From contig NZ_JAGSYI010000004.1 of assembly GCF_025685625.1 (NCBI RefSeq), positions 434,001-498,000 on the forward strand: DNA of 64,000 bases. Direction: 5' to 3'. Position numbers and translations under genes: made by a program. Positions 26,109-33,972 of the stretch are shown one piece after another. A model generated the notes under the pieces. The model had not been told where the DNA came from. It saw nothing but the letters and a program-made list of their open reading frames with translations, and ran no database searches. The first letter of the stretch is position 1. The number at the start of each line of letters is the position of its first letter. Source of the DNA: Acidicapsa acidisoli. GTDB taxonomy: Bacteria; Acidobacteriota; Terriglobia; Terriglobales; Acidobacteriaceae.

Positions 26109-26981
26109 TTAGCTCCGACTGACAAGATGAGCAATCACCTCACGAACGGGTGTGGTCCCATCCACATGCTCGGTACCGGTTGCGCCGAAGTGAATCCATC
26201 CCGAATTGAAACCGTCGACCATCTCAGCTCGTGGAGCAGTGCGTCCTTCGGGCATCCCTTGAGAGACCCAGAGTTTCTCCCATTGGTCTCGCGGCACGGC
26301 AACAGCCTCCACTGGGCGGCCCAGAACATCCGCAAAAGCTTCTGCTATTTCCATGGGGCTGGTGCCCTCTGGCCCAGCGACCTCGATGTGCCGAGTTCCC
26401 TTCCAGTTCTGCGTCAATGTCTCCGCGCCAACCTTTCCGATGTCGGCGGTTGCCACCAAGGAAAACTTCCGATCCAGGGGATAGAGCTGGAATTGAATCT
26501 GGCCTTCGTCGCGGGCACTCGCGACGTCACCCGCCGAGTTCTCGAAGAACCAGCCTGCGCGAAGAAATGCGTGCGGGAACGGCAGATCGCCCAACGTCTG
26601 TTCGAGAAGATGTGAGCTGGTGATGAGACCCAATCCACTCGTCTGTTCGGCTCCGATCGAGGAGAGATAAACCGCCTTCGGTGGCCGGGCCTTCGAAAGA
26701 GCCTTGTGAAGGACTTCGAGAGCCGCCTTGGTCTCCACATACCCCGGCGCTGGGGCGAAGTTGGGAGGCACCATTACAAAGACGCCATCGACACCGCTAA
26801 ACGCCGCAGTCAGCGCTTCCGCATCGTCATAGTCAGCCTTGAACAATTCGACCCCCTGTTTTTGCCACCCTGCGGCTTTCTCCGGGTTCCGCACGATGCC
26901 ACGAACCTTTTCGCCACGCGCGAGGAGAGACCGTACAACCGCACCGCCTACGTTTCCTGTGATTCCCATAACTGCATACAT
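26109..26981 (-). CDS. NmrA-like NAD(P)-binding protein (atypical SDR)
   Basis: This 290-residue protein is an atypical short-chain dehydrogenase of the NmrA/HSCARG type. It opens with the Rossmann signature AVMGITGNVGGAVVRSLLARG (GxxGxxG), followed by VRGIVRNPEKA, SSIGAEQTSGLGLI and the C-terminal GTSPMEIAEAFADVLGRPVE. It lacks a proper Y-x3-K, as expected. Members act as redox sensors or as NADPH-dependent quinone/aldehyde-type reductases. AAGGAGC eight bases before the ATG confirms the start. It is the third gene of an operon with the SDR and SRPBCC genes (stop-start gap of 88 bases), likely controlled by the divergent LysR at 28587. Confidence 0.88.
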   Translation of the reverse strand: MYAVMGITGNVGGAVVRSLLARGEKVRGIVRNPEKAAGWQKQGVELFKADYDDAEALTAAFSGVDGVFVMVPPNFAPAPGYVETKAALEVLHKALSKARPPKAVYLSSIGAEQTSGLGLITSSHLLEQTLGDLPFPHAFLRAGWFFENSAGDVASARDEGQIQFQLYPLDRKFSLVATADIGKVGAETLTQNWKGTRHIEVAGPEGTSPMEIAEAFADVLGRPVEAVAVPRDQWEKLWVSQGMPEGRTAPRAEMVDGFNSGWIHFGATGTEHVDGTTPVREVIAHLVSRS

Positions 26982-27069
26982 GTGATTCGCTCCTTGTTTC
27001 TTTTTGTCGTTAGGGGTGGCTACAGTGAACGGAAGAGTGCGGCCACCGGAAAACCTCTATCGTTGTTTG

Positions 27070-27843
27070 TTACTCAGGAAGCGCGATGCCACTGAGCCGC
27101 TCGCAGATTGCCAACAGTTGATCCTGCTTCGAAACGTCCCGAGCTGCAGGAAGCGTTCCCTTTCGGCGGAGATGATAGAAGTACTCTCCCGTCACCAATG
27201 CCTCAGGATCGTCGCTCGCCGCAAGCCAGACCTGAGTGCGGTGCGCCTGGTCCAGATCGCCTGTTGCCTCGGCCCCGCCCATCTTCGTCTGAACCCAACC
27301 TGGTTCGAGTGCATTCGAGAGGACACCGGGCCAACGTCGTGCAATCCCGAAGGCGAGAAGCACATTGTGCAGCTTCGTGTCGGAGTAGGCTTGCTCTCCG
27401 TCCCAGGCACGAGACTGCCATGTCAGATCCTCAAGGGTCGGATCGCCGTTCTGGTGAAGCATAGAGCTTAGATAAACGAGCCGCTTCGGCTTTGAGATCA
27501 GTGCGGTCAGGACGTAGGGCGCGATCGTGTTCACTGCGAATACATGCGACAGGCCATCGACCGTCTCGACACGTTGAGGCTCCCTATAACCGACAGCCGC
27601 ATTGTGGATGACCGCATCGAATGTGCCAAGCGCATAGACCTGCTCGGCAACACTTCGGGTCTGAGCAATGCTGCTCAGATCACCAACGACCACCGCTTGC
27701 GCTTGAGGGACGTTCCTCTTAGTCTCCTCCGCGCGAGTCTTGCTGCGAGCGTGCAAGACCACCTTATGCCCCTGCTCGATGAGTAACTCCGCTGCCATTT
27801 TTCCGAGGCCGTCCGCCGATCCGGTAATGAATACGCGTGCCAT
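27070..27843 (-). CDS. Short-chain dehydrogenase (retinol-dehydrogenase-like)
   Basis: This 257-residue SDR has TGSADGLG as cofactor loop, VVLHARSKTRAEE after beta 2 (favours NADPH), DAVIHNAAV, YLSSMLH and the active site in YSDTKLHN. It resembles the WW-domain-oxidoreductase/retinol-dehydrogenase group. The longest frame starts at 27924, but the ATG at 27843 is preferred: GGAGGG lies eight bases upstream and the Rossmann strand then begins at residue 2. A gap of 41 bases separates it from the SRPBCC gene upstream. A decayed second copy of its C-terminal region lies at 25933-26072. Confidence 0.88.
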   Translation of the reverse strand: MARVFITGSADGLGKMAAELLIEQGHKVVLHARSKTRAEETKRNVPQAQAVVVGDLSSIAQTRSVAEQVYALGTFDAVIHNAAVGYREPQRVETVDGLSHVFAVNTIAPYVLTALISKPKRLVYLSSMLHQNGDPTLEDLTWQSRAWDGEQAYSDTKLHNVLLAFGIARRWPGVLSNALEPGWVQTKMGGAEATGDLDQAHRTQVWLAASDDPEALVTGEYFYHLRRKGTLPAARDVSKQDQLLAICERLSGIALPE

Positions 27844-27884
27844 AATCGTGTCCCTCCATTCTTGGAACTGCTGCAGTGCGAATC

Positions 27885-28484
27885 TCAGTTCTTCTCTGAA
27901 CGTTCTTTTAAGGATGTCAGCCAAAGCTGGTGGCCCTCGTGCATCGCGCTGGGTTGCTCTTCGCGGAACTGGATGGCGCCAGGCCCTTTGACGACCTCTT
28001 CCGTGATGATGTGGCAGCCTTCAGAGGTCTTCTCCAAGAAAAACGTGTGGTAGGCGTGCACTCCGTTGCCATCGCCGAACCAGCCGAGCCGACTGTCCGG
28101 CTCGAACTCATTCACCCGACTGTCAATGTGGAATCCGAATGTCTCCCAGGACAATCGTGCATTCTTTCGTAGCTTGTGGTCCGGCGTGTTGAGCACCTTC
28201 ACATCCTTGGAGTTCGAATACCACGATGGCCAGGACTCCGCTTCGACCAGATTGGCGAAGATCGTGCCACATCCTGCGTGCACAACGATCTCGTTGTGGG
28301 CGAAAAGATCAGCCTCTTTCGGATCGAATCCCTTCGGCCAGTGGATCTTGTCGGATCGCATCGCGCCATCGCCGTTGAAAGTAAGTCCCTGATGCGCTGG
28401 TGGTTGGGCGTTGCCGGACATGGACATCGCCAACCCTGCCAGGAGCACGCTGATAATTGTTTTGCGAATACTGTTTGCTGTCAT
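27885..28484 (-). CDS. Exported SRPBCC-fold (START/polyketide-cyclase-like) protein
   Basis: This 199-residue protein carries a signal peptide (residues 1-26, MSMSGNAQ) and a START/SRPBCC helix-grip fold (FDPKEADLFAHNEIVVHAGC, LVEAESWPSWYSNSKDVKVL, ending in a long amphipathic helix). Such proteins bind hydrophobic ligands; export is unusual for this fold. GAGAGG is five bases before the ATG. It is the first gene of the minus-strand operon and starts 103 bases from a divergent LysR gene. It probably handles the same hydrophobic ligand or product as the two dehydrogenases (inference). Confidence 0.8.
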   Translation of the reverse strand: MTANSIRKTIISVLLAGLAMSMSGNAQPPAHQGLTFNGDGAMRSDKIHWPKGFDPKEADLFAHNEIVVHAGCGTIFANLVEAESWPSWYSNSKDVKVLNTPDHKLRKNARLSWETFGFHIDSRVNEFEPDSRLGWFGDGNGVHAYHTFFLEKTSEGCHIITEEVVKGPGAIQFREEQPSAMHEGHQLWLTSLKERSEKN

Positions 28485-28531
28485 TTTTGCCTCTCACCGT
28501 TCAGTGCGTCCGTATATGTGACTCAACAGGA

Positions 28532-28546
28532 TTGATTCGGAACTAA
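28532..28546. promoter_or_regulatory. Candidate LysR-type operator
   Basis: TTGATTCGGAACTAA is an interrupted 15-base dyad with the T-N11-A core typical of LysR binding sites. It sits in the 103-base divergent region between the SRPBCC gene (minus) and the LysR gene (plus), the classical location. The regulator at 28587 is the obvious candidate, inferred from position. Confidence 0.4.
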
Positions 28547-28586
28547 TGATTGTTGCATTTCACCTATAACCGGATAGCATAGGTCT

Positions 28587-29588
28587 ATGAACCTCGACGA
28601 CCGCCTAATGAATGGAGTCAACGCGCTTGCCGCAGTTGTAAGATCGGGCGGTTTTGCAGCCGCGGCGCGATCGCTCAACGTCTCTCAACCGGGTGTCAGC
28701 CGAGCAGTCGCCCGCTTGGAGGCTCGAGTTGGAGTGCGGTTATTGGAGAGGACAACCCGTTCCGTCTCTCTGACCGATGAGGGGAGACGATTCTACGAGA
28801 CCATCGGACCTGCACTAACTGCGCTCGAAGATGCGGCATCGTCCCTGGCGGAAGGAAAAGTCACGGTCCGCGGACGGTTGCGCGTGAATATCGATCCCTA
28901 TTTTTCTCAGCTCATTCTTGGACCGCAGTTGAGCGGATTCATGAAGGAGTACCCGGAGTTGAAAGTGGACCTGATCACACGAGAGAGCCTTGGGGACCTG
29001 GTTGCAGATGGATATGATCTCGGAATTCGGTTTTGCGACCCTCGTCCATCGAGCCTTGTCGGGCGAAGACTTCTGGACTCCCGAATTCTAACGGTGGCAT
29101 CCCCAAGCTACCTCAAGAAACATGGCCATCCATCCCATCCCCAGGAACTCACAGTCAATAAACAACACCGAATGATCGACTTCCGTGACCCGGAGACCGG
29201 CCGGGCATTTGAGTGGGTCTTTCGCAAGGGTCGAAAGGAGATCAAGATTGAGACGGAGAGCCAGCTTCTATTGACTGACGTCGCAACGATGCATGCGGTC
29301 TGCCTGGCTGGATATGGAATAGCTCAGGTCCTCGACTTGGGAGTTGAAGCATATCTTGCGAGCGGCAGACTGGTGTCGCTGTTCCCCGATTGGCAGGATG
29401 AACGCTTTCCCCTGTATGCCTTTTATCCATCGCGGCAGTATCTGCCACCTAAGACGCGAGCGTTCCTCGAATTTCTGTACAGCACGGTACTGGCATCACA
29501 CCTCAACACGTCGGGCGGTCGCAGCGAGACAGCAACGCGCGCTACATCAAAGAGTTATAGGAGCAAGGCCCAAGAATCCGATGAGTAG
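28587..29588 (+). CDS. LysR-family transcriptional regulator
   Basis: This 333-residue regulator has an N-terminal winged helix-turn-helix (FAAAARSLNVSQPGVSRAVARLEARVGVRLLERTTRSVSLTDEGR) and a C-terminal effector-binding domain (residues ~90-300). It belongs to the CrgA/DsdC-like LysR type by length and by the GRLRVNIDPYFSQ start of the effector domain. It is divergent from the SRPBCC-SDR-NmrA operon and probably controls it, with the dyad at 28532 as a candidate operator. The last ~25 residues are Ser/Thr/Lys-rich and may be a non-conserved tail. Confidence 0.92.
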   Translation: MNLDDRLMNGVNALAAVVRSGGFAAAARSLNVSQPGVSRAVARLEARVGVRLLERTTRSVSLTDEGRRFYETIGPALTALEDAASSLAEGKVTVRGRLRVNIDPYFSQLILGPQLSGFMKEYPELKVDLITRESLGDLVADGYDLGIRFCDPRPSSLVGRRLLDSRILTVASPSYLKKHGHPSHPQELTVNKQHRMIDFRDPETGRAFEWVFRKGRKEIKIETESQLLLTDVATMHAVCLAGYGIAQVLDLGVEAYLASGRLVSLFPDWQDERFPLYAFYPSRQYLPPKTRAFLEFLYSTVLASHLNTSGGRSETATRATSKSYRSKAQESDE

Positions 29589-29812
29589 GGCGAATCGGTT
29601 TGGCTATCCAAGCACTATTCTTTCGGGTAATTTTCCAATTGATTTCTCTGTAGGCAAGTTGCCAAGTTCCGCCATGGACAGCATCATCCGCTCTGGGATC
29701 GTCAGGAGGGATCGAACCGAGATCTTCGCCGGAATTTTCTTGTAGTCCACTGAAGGGCCTGGAATGGAACGAGGAAAGAAGCATTCACCGGAGCAACCTT
29801 CCGCCAAGACGA

Positions 29813-30727
29813 TCACGTACTTATCGTCCGACCGATTCTCCTGATCTCGCTCCGGAGCCATGCGTGCGCGGCATCGGTGTTTACTCTCGGATGCCAGATC
29901 ATCAGATATTTGAAGCCGGTGATCTCTCCCGGCGCCTTTAGAACTTTGATCTTGCGATTTTCGGCCTCAGCTCTGGCGAATCGTTGGGGTGCGGTCAGAA
30001 TCAGTTTGGTCCCAGGAATGCACCGCGTAGCCGCGCCGAAATATGGCAGCGTAATCACGGTTCGACGGCGATGACCGTGCGCCGCGAGACGCTTCTCCGG
30101 TATATGTTGCGTCCCTTCCACTACGTCAACACCGATGTGCTCAGCCGCGAGATATTGCTTGAGCGTAAGTTGACGCTGGTAGGGAGCATCTGCCGCAACA
30201 ATGCAGACGAGTTCTTCTTCGTAAATGACCTCGGTCAGTAAGGGCGAAGGCACATGACCTTCATCGCCAATCAAAGCAAGATCGAGTCGACCGTGACTCA
30301 AATCTTCGAAGACATCGCCTCGCCAGCTCGCGAAGGTAAAGCGGACCTGTTTCGCAGCTGGCAGAACCTCGCGACACAAGATCGGTGCAATGATCGAGGT
30401 CGCATTGTCCGTTGCCGCAATCCGGAAAGAAGAATGCTCTGTCGCCGGGTCAAAGGTCGAACCCGAGATGAGTCGATCCAATTTCGGCAACATGATCTCA
30501 AGCTCCCGGAGAACACGTTCCCCTTGCGGCGTTGGTTCATAACCCTTTGCCGTCCGCACTAGCAGATCATCGTGAAATGTATCTCGCATCCGCTGCAAGG
30601 CGCGGCTCACCGCAGGCTGGCTCAATAGCAACCGCTTGGCGGCACGCGATACATTTCGCTCTTCGGCAAGTACCGAGAAAACAACAAGAAGATTCAGGTC
30701 TGCCTGGCGCAACTGCGTCGTACGCAT
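29813..30727 (-). CDS. LysR-family transcriptional regulator
   Basis: This 304-residue LysR regulator has the helix-turn-helix RNVSRAAKRLLLSQPAVSRALQRMRDTFHDDLLVRTAKGYEPTPQGE and an effector domain with FRIAATDNATSIIAP. The longest frame begins at 30925, but the extra part is not LysR-like. The start at 30727 (MRTTQLRQADLNLL) is chosen; it lies inside a 24-base inverted repeat. It is divergent from the SDR pair beginning at 30831 and likely regulates them. No Shine-Dalgarno is visible, consistent with weak or leaderless translation. Confidence 0.88.
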   Translation of the reverse strand: MRTTQLRQADLNLLVVFSVLAEERNVSRAAKRLLLSQPAVSRALQRMRDTFHDDLLVRTAKGYEPTPQGERVLRELEIMLPKLDRLISGSTFDPATEHSSFRIAATDNATSIIAPILCREVLPAAKQVRFTFASWRGDVFEDLSHGRLDLALIGDEGHVPSPLLTEVIYEEELVCIVAADAPYQRQLTLKQYLAAEHIGVDVVEGTQHIPEKRLAAHGHRRRTVITLPYFGAATRCIPGTKLILTAPQRFARAEAENRKIKVLKAPGEITGFKYLMIWHPRVNTDAAHAWLRSEIRRIGRTIST

Positions 30728-30747
30728 AATGAATATTAGCATTATGC
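30724..30747. promoter_or_regulatory. Inverted repeat over the LysR start codon
   Basis: GCATAATG-N8-CATTATGC is a perfect eight-base inverted repeat. Its left arm includes the likely start codon of the minus-strand LysR gene, so binding there would block that gene and face the divergent SDR gene at 30831. This suits autoregulation plus control of the SDR pair. AT-rich composition contrasts with the flanks. Confidence 0.5.
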
Positions 30748-30830
30748 ATTGGACGTATAGTTTTGTCAGGTTCAATCTATTTTTAGCGACGGACTTCAAG
30801 TTCAAAGAAGCCGCCCAAAGGAGAATCACC

Positions 30831-31559
30831 ATGAGAAAAACTGCTATCGTTACCGGCGCATCCCGCGGCATCGGACGCACCATCGCTCTTCGCCTCGCAG
30901 CCGATGGATTCGGCGTTATCGTCAACTACGCCGGTAACGCAGCCAAGGCCGAAGATGTAGTCAACGAGATCACCAGCGCTGGAGGCCGCGCGCTCGCCAT
31001 CCAGGCCGACGTCGCCAATCCTGAAGACGTTAAGCAGCTCTTCGAGAAGACAATCAAGGCCTTCGGCCAGATTGACGTCGTCGTCAACAACGCAGGCATC
31101 ATGCCTCTCTCGCCCATCGCTAAAGGCGACGTAGAAACGTTTGACAAAGTCATCGCCACCAACCTCCGCGGGACCTTCCTCGTCCTCTCGCAGGCAGCGC
31201 AACACGTTGCTGAAGGTGGCCGTATCATCGCCTTCTCCAGCAGCGTCCTCGCCAAGAACTTCCCTGCCTACGGCCCCTACATTGCCTCCAAAGCAGGCGT
31301 CGAGGGCCTCGTCCACGTCCTAGCCAACGAGCTTCGTGGACACAAAATTACAGTCAATGCCATTGCGCCCGGACCCGTAGGTACGGAGCTCTTCCTGGAC
31401 GGCAAGACCGAAGAGCAGATCAAACAGATCAGCAGCATGGCGCCACTGGAACGTCTCGGCCAGCCAGACGATATCGCCAGCGTCGTCTCCTTTCTTGCCG
31501 GACCCGATGGCGGATGGATCAACGCGCAGGTGCTTCGCGCAAACGGCGGCTTCGCATAG
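30831..31559 (+). CDS. 3-oxoacyl-ACP-reductase-like SDR
   Basis: This 242-residue classical SDR is close to the FabG/3-ketoacyl reductase type. It has TGASRGIG, NYAGNAAKAEDV (Asn-Tyr after beta 2, as in NADPH-using members), VVNNAGIMP, SFSSSVLAKN and Y-x3-K in YGPYIASKAGVEG, then IAPGPVGTELF. AAAGGAG eight bases before the ATG confirms the start at 30831; upstream codons of the longer frame belong to non-coding DNA. It is co-transcribed with the next SDR (gap of 68 bases) and divergent from a LysR regulator. It appears to be an accessory detoxification or redox gene rather than the fatty-acid enzyme. Confidence 0.9.
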   Translation: MRKTAIVTGASRGIGRTIALRLAADGFGVIVNYAGNAAKAEDVVNEITSAGGRALAIQADVANPEDVKQLFEKTIKAFGQIDVVVNNAGIMPLSPIAKGDVETFDKVIATNLRGTFLVLSQAAQHVAEGGRIIAFSSSVLAKNFPAYGPYIASKAGVEGLVHVLANELRGHKITVNAIAPGPVGTELFLDGKTEEQIKQISSMAPLERLGQPDDIASVVSFLAGPDGGWINAQVLRANGGFA

Positions 31560-31627
31560 CAAGCCCGTACCGCTCGCACACATTCATCCATTCACGCAGC
31601 TCGAAAGAACCTTATAGGAGAATGAAA

Positions 31628-32539
31628 ATGAAAAACGTCATAGTCATCACAGGAGCATCGAGCGGTTTTGGAGCCCTCGCCGCTCGCGCTCTCGCCATCG
31701 CCGGACACACCGTCTACGCCAGCATGCGCGAAACCACAGGCCGCAACGCCGCGCAGGTGAAAGCTGCTCAAGAGTTCGCGGTAGAGAACAAAGTTGACCT
31801 CCGCACCATCGAACTCGACGTCGCCTCTCAGGAATCAGCCGATCAAGCCATCAAAACCATCGTCGAGAAAGACGGTCGTCTCGACGTCGTTATCCACAAC
31901 GCCGGACACATGGTCTTCGGCGCAGCTGAAGCCTTCACTCCCGAGCAGCTAGTTCAGGTCTTCGACTCCAACGTACTCAGCACACAGCGTGTCAACCGCG
32001 CCGCGCTTCCACAACTGCGCAAACAGAGAAAGGGACTGGTGCTCTGGGTCGGAAGCACCAGCACACGTGGAGGCACGCCGCCATACCTCGCACCTTATTT
32101 CGCTGCAAAGGCGGCCATGGATGCGCTCGCTGTCAGCTATGCCGCAGAGCTGAATCGTTGGGGCATCGAGACGTCCATCATCGTTCCCGGCGCCTTCACC
32201 TCCGGCACCAACCACTTCGCACGCGCTGGCTCACCGGCAGACAAGGCACGTCAGGCCGAATACGACAACGGTCCTTACGCGCACCTCGGCGACGACATTA
32301 TGAAGGGTTTCGCTGCTACTGCACCCCCCGACGCCGATGTGACAGATGTCGCCAAAGCTATTGTCAAAGTGGTGGACTTGCCTTTCGGTAAGCGTCCATT
32401 CCGCGTTCACATAGACCCCGCACAAGACGGTGCAGAAATCGTCAATGGAGTGGCCGATCGTGTTCGCGTGGAAATGTATCGCAACATCGGATTGTCAGAT
32501 CTACTGACTCCCGTCATGCCCTCGCCCAAGCCGCTGTGA
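31628..32539 (+). CDS. SDR family oxidoreductase
   Basis: This 303-residue SDR has TGASSGFG, YASMRETTGRNA, DVVIHNAGHM, LVLWVGSTSTRGG and the YxxxK in YFAAKAAMD. The insertion after the active site and the C-terminal HIDPAQDGAEIVNGVADRVRVE make it longer than the FabG-like type, as in the cyclohexanol/short-chain alcohol group. The ATG at 31628 has AGGAG seven bases upstream; an ATG six bases earlier is too close. The gene forms a pair with the SDR upstream. It was probably acquired with it and with the LysR gene as a module (inference). Confidence 0.88.
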   Translation: MKNVIVITGASSGFGALAARALAIAGHTVYASMRETTGRNAAQVKAAQEFAVENKVDLRTIELDVASQESADQAIKTIVEKDGRLDVVIHNAGHMVFGAAEAFTPEQLVQVFDSNVLSTQRVNRAALPQLRKQRKGLVLWVGSTSTRGGTPPYLAPYFAAKAAMDALAVSYAAELNRWGIETSIIVPGAFTSGTNHFARAGSPADKARQAEYDNGPYAHLGDDIMKGFAATAPPDADVTDVAKAIVKVVDLPFGKRPFRVHIDPAQDGAEIVNGVADRVRVEMYRNIGLSDLLTPVMPSPKPL

Positions 32540-32643
32540 TGAGCTTTGCCTGTGCGTGCAATTCTTCGGAGTCGGTAAGCACCCCGTCCATATGGAAGAC
32601 AATGGCTTGCAGTCGCGTCATATGCTTAGTCTTGCCTGCTCGT

Positions 32644-33801
32644 TCAATGAGAATTTTCGACAGTCACATGCTTGCCGAAGATCGGCACACACGCCAGGAG
32701 AGCGACAAGAAACCAGAACGCGTTGTGCAAACCGATCCCCTTGGATAAGAAACCGATGGCGGCTGGCCCCGTCAGCATGCCCGCATAACCCGCCGTAGTG
32801 AGGGCTGCAACGGCCAGCCCTTTAGGCATTGCGTGTTGCGTACCCGCGAGTCTGAACAGGATAGGCACGATATTTGCGGCCCCAAGGCCCACAAAGACGA
32901 AACTGACAAACCCGATCCATGCAACTGATGCGAATAGGAGGCCGCACAATCCGAGAAGCGCAGTCACTCCACCAAGTGTTAGCACAATGTGGTTCCCGAA
33001 TCGCGCTACGATGCCATCGCCGACTAAACGACTGAACGTCATCGCGATGGAGAAGAGCATGTATCCCAGCCCTCCGTGCGCAGCGGAGACGAGGTGTTCT
33101 CCGACAAGCAGAAGCGCACTCCAGTCGAGGAGAGCCCCCTCAACCAAGAATGAGATTGCCGCGAAGATAGCGATGACGAGCACGACACCTCTCGGAATCG
33201 CAAAAATGGGTTGATTAGTCATCTCTCGATTCGAGAGCATGCGCGGAATGGCCATCAGAATCAGCAAGACAAGAATGGCGGAACTGAGAATCGTGCTTGA
33301 ACTCGGTGCGATGCCTCGCGAGAGAAGGGCTGTCACGATTCCCGACCCCAGAAATCCACCAACACTGAAGAGTGCGTGAAATCCAGACATCAACGGCTTC
33401 TCAGAGACACGCTCAACATCGACAGCATGCAGGTTCATTGCAACATCTAACGATCCCAGAGAAGCCCCGAAGGCAAAGAGCGCGACTCCAAGGGCGATCG
33501 GCGACGATACGATGCTCAAGAGCGGCAATATGAGTGCCAGTCCTACTCCACCTGAGAGTACGACCGGCTTACTACTGAAGCGCGCACTTAGATTCGCAGC
33601 AAGTGGCATCGCAATGATGGAACCGGCGCCCAGGAGCAGAAGAACCAACCCCATGGTGTCATCGCCGAGATGGCAGCGAGTCTTTGCAAAAGGCACTAAG
33701 GGAGCCCAGCAAGCTACGCCGAACCCTGCGGCAATGAACGCCAGCCTGGTCGATAGCTTCGCGCGCGATAGTTGCACATCCTCTGTCATGAAAATTCCCA
33801 T
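32644..33801 (-). CDS. MFS transporter
   Basis: This 385-residue major facilitator has 12 predicted helices. It resembles the small YbjJ/fucose-permease-like group: MGLVLLLLGAGSIIAMPLAANLSARF early, then helical pairs to the end. A GGVG in helix 3 and the loop SNREMTNQPIFAIPRG between the two halves are visible. The start may be at 33801 or at the ATG at 33789; neither has a clear Shine-Dalgarno. It is convergent with the SDR pair (104 bases), possibly as an exporter for their product. Downstream of the bglX gene on the same strand, it could also be the last gene of the polysaccharide locus. Confidence 0.85.
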   Translation of the reverse strand: MGIFMTEDVQLSRAKLSTRLAFIAAGFGVACWAPLVPFAKTRCHLGDDTMGLVLLLLGAGSIIAMPLAANLSARFSSKPVVLSGGVGLALILPLLSIVSSPIALGVALFAFGASLGSLDVAMNLHAVDVERVSEKPLMSGFHALFSVGGFLGSGIVTALLSRGIAPSSSTILSSAILVLLILMAIPRMLSNREMTNQPIFAIPRGVVLVIAIFAAISFLVEGALLDWSALLLVGEHLVSAAHGGLGYMLFSIAMTFSRLVGDGIVARFGNHIVLTLGGVTALLGLCGLLFASVAWIGFVSFVFVGLGAANIVPILFRLAGTQHAMPKGLAVAALTTAGYAGMLTGPAAIGFLSKGIGLHNAFWFLVALLACVPIFGKHVTVENSH

Positions 33802-33828
33802 TTTCGGTTGTGTCGAACAAGACGCAAG

Positions 33829-33972
33829 CTACGGTTGCCCAGTGATGACTTTGGGGCCGGCATTGGAAAAGGTCGAGACAATCTCCTCCGATATACCGGC
33901 CTCAAGAACGACATGGTCAAGGACTGCGAGTGCGGCCACTTGAAACGGCGCCCGAGTCGTTAAGTGTTCCTT
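33829..33972 (-). pseudogene. Gene remnant between bglX and the MFS gene
   Basis: Directly after the bglX stop codon the same frame stays open for 47 codons and reads VAALAVLDHVVLEAGISEEI then FSNAGPKVITGQP before a TAG at 33829, 28 bases ahead of the MFS start. The composition is like protein, but there is no ATG and no Shine-Dalgarno. It is probably the 3' end of a gene lost by deletion, or, less likely, a read-through extension of bglX. Family not recognised. Confidence 0.3.

Noticed and set aside
29589-29812. Small frames between the two LysR genes
   Set aside because: No Shine-Dalgarno, no recognisable composition; taken as intergenic.
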